A DNA stretch of 64,000 bases from Fontibacillus puldeungensis (lineage in GTDB: Bacteria; Bacillota; Bacilli; Paenibacillales; Paenibacillaceae), in contig NZ_JBHTLM010000010.1 in NCBI RefSeq assembly GCF_042678945.1, positions 62,001 to 126,000 on the forward strand, given 5' to 3'. The notes beneath the pieces were generated by a model. It searched no databases and was not told the DNA's origin. It was given only the letters and a program-made list of their open reading frames with translations. Made by a program: the position numbers and the translations under genes. Shown one piece after another: positions 61,526 to 64,000 of this stretch (position 1 is its first letter; each line of letters begins with the position of its first letter).

Positions 61526-62131
61526 CTACTCCAGAATCTCTATTGCCTGCTCCAAACCCGCAACCATCAAGTCCAGCGTCATGCTTGGGGCACCCTTATG
61601 CTCCAAGGCTTGCTCGGGAAGGTAAGGAATATGAACGAAACCGCCCCGCATCTCCTTCCCGCTCACCGCAATATGATGCATCAGCCCGTAAAAAAGCTGG
61701 TTGCACACGAAAGTCCCGGCCGAATCGGAAACCGAAGCCGGAATACCGCTGGCGTGGAGCCTTGCGACCATCTGTTTGATCGGCAGCGTGGACCAATAGG
61801 CTGTGGGTCCACCCGGCACGACCGGCGTATCCTCCGGTTGATTGCCTTCATTGTCCGCAATACGGGCATCATTCACGTTAATGGCGATTCGCTCAAACGA
61901 AATATCGGGGCGACCGCCAGCCTGCCCAAGGCAGATGACAACATCAGGTTCGATCAGCTCCACGGCCTCAATCAAACGATCAACGGACTTGCCGAACACC
62001 GTCGGCAGCTCCAGTCCCTCAACCATGTACGGACCGACTGTTCGCTCCTTCAGCCGCTCCATCACCAGAACGGCCGGATTGATTCGCTCTCCTCCAAAAG
62101 GCTCGAAGCCGGTCAACAATATTTTTTTCAT
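61526..62131 (-). CDS. pcp: Pyroglutamyl-peptidase I
   Basis: The 201-residue C15 peptidase carries the catalytic Glu in ISFERIAINVNDARI, Cys in SAGTFVCNQLFY (near 142) and His in GGFVHIPYLPEQ (near 165). It removes N-terminal pyroglutamate from peptides in the cytoplasm. The start at 62131 (MKKILLTGF) follows GGGGGGAG; the longer frame to 62269 would cover the T-box promoter region. It is divergent from serS. Confidence 0.93.
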   Translation of the reverse strand: MKKILLTGFEPFGGERINPAVLVMERLKERTVGPYMVEGLELPTVFGKSVDRLIEAVELIEPDVVICLGQAGGRPDISFERIAINVNDARIADNEGNQPEDTPVVPGGPTAYWSTLPIKQMVARLHASGIPASVSDSAGTFVCNQLFYGLMHHIAVSGKEMRGGFVHIPYLPEQALEHKGAPSMTLDLMVAGLEQAIEILE

Positions 62132-62164
62132 AAAATTTTCTCCCCCCTCTTGAATAAAAACGAA

Positions 62165-62410
62165 TCCCTGAGCTATACTGTTCACAAATATCCAAACCAT
62201 GTCTATGAAGAGCATCCAACTCGGAGGCGTTTTCGTCAAGGGGAATCGTGCCGGTACGCGCGAAGCCATTCCCCCTAAGTTAACCGGGTCCGCCCGTTAC
62301 CGCGGAACAAAGAGGATTGAACAGTCTTAGGCTTGTTCAGTCAATTTGGGTGGCACCGCGAGAATATAAGCGCTCCTCGTCCCAACGGACGAAGGGCGCT
62401 TTTTTGTCTT
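62165..62410 (+). promoter_or_regulatory. T-box leader of serS
   Basis: The conserved T-box TTTGGGTGGCACCGCGAG lies at 62345-62362, preceded by a hairpin (GAACA...TGTTC) at 62319-62336 and a stem region AACCGGGT...CCCGTTA. It is followed by a terminator hairpin (GCGCTCCTCGTCC with GGACGaaGGGCGC, 62370-62400) and T run. Uncharged tRNA(Ser) should stabilise the antiterminator and allow serS transcription. I could not place the specifier codon with certainty. Confidence 0.88.
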
Positions 62411-62437
62411 TTTACACCTATTAAAGGAGCGGTGACC

Positions 62438-63718
62438 ATGTTAGACATTAAATGGATTCGGAAAAACGAGGAGCTCGTGCAACATGTAGCAAATCAAAAG
62501 GGTATTCCCCTCTCGATCGCGGAGCTTCTGGAGTGGGACGACAAACGGCGGCTGGCCTTGCAAGAAGTGGAGCAGTTGCGACAGGAACGAAACCGGATGA
62601 CTCAGCAGATCAACACATTCATTCGGGAAAACCAGCAAGAGCTGGCAGAGCGGCAAAAACAGGCGGTACGTGAAGTCAACCGTCGTCTCGACACCTTGGA
62701 GCAGGAGCAACGGGAAGCCGAGCAGCGCTATCGCGAGCTGATGATGCTGGTTCCAAATCAGGTGTCGCCGGATACGCCGGAGGGGCGCTCGGATCAGGAC
62801 AATGTGGAGATCAAGCGAGTCGGCGAACCGAGGGCATTTGATTTCGCACTAAAAGACCACGTCGCTTTAGGCGAGCTGCATCGCATGATCGATATTCCCC
62901 GGGGCGTAAAGACGGCGGGCAGCCGCAGCTACTATTTAACTGGAGTGGGCGTTGCCCTCCACCGGGCCGTGCAGCAGCTGGCCATAGACCTGCTCGTGAG
63001 CCGGGGCTTCCAGCTGCTGGAGGTGCCGCTCATGGTGCGTACGACGGCCATGTACAATACCGGTTTTTTCCCGATTGGGGAGGATCAAACCTATCGGTTG
63101 ACGGAAGAGGACCAGTGGCTGGTCGGCACCTCCGAGGTGCCGCTCGTGTCGTATTACGATCACGAGATCGTCGATGTAACTAAGCCGATTAAGCTTGCGG
63201 CGGCTTCGGTTTGCTTCCGGAATGAAGTAGGCTCGGCGGGCCGGGATGTGCACGGGTTGTACCGGGTGCATCAGTTTGCCAAAGTTGAACAGGTCATTCT
63301 CTGTGAAAACAGCCTGGACACCTCGGAGACTATGTTTCAGGAAATTACGAAAAATGCCGAGGAGCTTTTGCAGCAGTTGGAGCTGCCTTACCGGGTCATG
63401 AACGTTTGTACGGGCGACATGTCCCAAAAGACGTACAAACAGTGGGACATCGAGACGTGGATGCCGAGCCGGCAGGCATACGGAGAAACTCATTCGTCGT
63501 CGCAGCTGCTCGATTTTCAGGCCCGGCGTTCCCAGATCCGGTTCCGCGATGCCGCAGGCAGCTTGCAGTACTGTTACACGCTGAACAATACGGCGGTGGC
63601 CTCGCCGCGCATCCTGATTCCACTCTTGGAAAATCACCAGCAAGAAGATGGCTCGATTCGCATTCCAGAGGCCCTGCAGAAATATATGAACGGGCTGGAT
63701 ATCATCCGGGCGGAATAG
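62438..63718 (+). CDS. serS: Seryl-tRNA synthetase, divergent type
   Basis: The 426-residue protein has the N-terminal long coiled-coil arm (about 28-105) that binds tRNA(Ser), and the class II catalytic domain with motif 2 FRNEVGSAGRDVHGLYRVHQF and motif 3 region ASPRILIPLLENHQQ. The region usually reading HTLNGSGLAVGR is YTLNNTAVASPR here, and other positions differ from the housekeeping Bacillus enzyme, so this may be a second SerRS. The start at 62438 follows AAAGGAG; the open frame begins earlier, within the T-box leader, but that is not coding. Confidence 0.88.
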   Translation: MLDIKWIRKNEELVQHVANQKGIPLSIAELLEWDDKRRLALQEVEQLRQERNRMTQQINTFIRENQQELAERQKQAVREVNRRLDTLEQEQREAEQRYRELMMLVPNQVSPDTPEGRSDQDNVEIKRVGEPRAFDFALKDHVALGELHRMIDIPRGVKTAGSRSYYLTGVGVALHRAVQQLAIDLLVSRGFQLLEVPLMVRTTAMYNTGFFPIGEDQTYRLTEEDQWLVGTSEVPLVSYYDHEIVDVTKPIKLAAASVCFRNEVGSAGRDVHGLYRVHQFAKVEQVILCENSLDTSETMFQEITKNAEELLQQLELPYRVMNVCTGDMSQKTYKQWDIETWMPSRQAYGETHSSSQLLDFQARRSQIRFRDAAGSLQYCYTLNNTAVASPRILIPLLENHQQEDGSIRIPEALQKYMNGLDIIRAE

Positions 63719-63803
63719 CCCGCCGGAAAAATTTGGCACACAACAAATCAACTTTACTATCGTCCAACTATATGAAAATACATCCAGAAATCAGGTGATC
63801 GTT

Positions 63804-64000
63804 GTGACGATACGCAAACGTGTAATTGCTGGATTGCTGGCAGCTTCGCTGCTGCCTTCCGCCGCTCCGTATGCGGGAGCGGAAGAAGCTGCGGGGTCAA
63901 GCGGGCAGCCAGTTCCGGCTGTCGGCAGCCAAACCGAGCCGGTTGTCTACAGAGCCGGTAGCAGCGGCAACGGCAATGCTAGCAGCACCAGTGCCAGTAG
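63804..64000 (+). CDS. Start of a secreted protein (truncated by window end)
   Basis: A GTG at 63804 lies 6 nt after AGGTG. The first 65 residues show a signal peptide (TIRKRVIAGLLAASLLPSAAPYAGAEE) followed by a low-complexity Ser/Gly/Asn-rich stretch. The rest is outside the window, so no function can be given. Confidence 0.6.
   Translation, partial: MTIRKRVIAGLLAASLLPSAAPYAGAEEAAGSSGQPVPAVGSQTEPVVYRAGSSGNGNASSTSAS

Noticed and set aside
62333..62437. N-terminal extension of seryl-tRNA synthetase
   Set aside because: It lies inside the T-box terminator region and is not protein-like; AAAGGAG precedes the ATG at 62438.

Overview
The window reads as chromosome of a Gram-positive member of the Paenibacillaceae, most likely Paenibacillus or a close relative. 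This is inferred from gene content: strong purine-rich ribosome binding sites, frequent TTG and GTG starts, lipoprotein-type solute-binding proteins, a T-box leader, an OhrR/peroxidase pair, PadR/HAAS pairs and Bacillus-like RocA/RocG/BdhA/AraL/AraM homologues. I saw no phage, insertion sequence, CRISPR array, rRNA or tRNA.

Layout. 1-428: end of a phosphodiesterase. 1222-8378 (minus): seven-gene operon for glycerol-phosphate or glycerophosphodiester import (ugpC-A-E-B), hydrolysis (GDPD), a HAD phosphatase and sn-glycerol-1-phosphate dehydrogenase, facing a DeoR regulator (8834-9595). 10101-15234 (minus): butanediol dehydrogenase, chemoreceptor, a small protein and a cyclic-nucleotide phosphodiesterase. 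15445-19015: phnD-phnC-phnE-phnE. 19557-20972: OhrR-type regulator with a divergent glutathione peroxidase. 21068-23224: secreted protein and MFS permease. 23514-27914 (minus): sugar ABC importer with LacI regulator. 28183-32476 (minus): ATP-grasp/DUF350/K+-channel operon. 32965-33642: PD-(D/E)XK-like nuclease. 34071-42889: permease and unusual sigma54-type activator facing a proline-to-glutamate-to-pyruvate operon. 43235-47895: two ABC exporters, the first with a TetR regulator. 48351-52840: secreted, PadR, HAAS, LysM-M23 and DsrE-like genes. 52871-57687: Fur-controlled siderophore importer and a class V aminotransferase. 57731-62131 (minus): EamA transporter, agmatine-to-putrescine enzymes and pyroglutamyl peptidase. 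62165-63718: T-box leader and a divergent seryl-tRNA synthetase. 63804-64000: start of a secreted protein.

The most unusual feature is non-coding. Eight intergenic gaps hold arrays of 21-bp, mostly palindromic units at rigid start-to-start distances of about 51, 62 and 51 bp. One sequence family occurs six times (unit TAnnTG-N9-CAnnTA). Two other families with unrelated sequences (9663-9905 and 33650-33885) use the same unit length and spacing. Seven of the eight lie between convergent genes, and every convergent gap of 289 bp or more in the window has one. The spacings are close to whole helical turns, which suggests a phased protein-binding or chromosome-organising element.

A second unexplained element is a roughly 210-nt hairpin plus terminator, present twice (453-665 and 19027-19240). 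Compensatory base changes support a conserved RNA structure just downstream of two phosphorus-metabolism genes.
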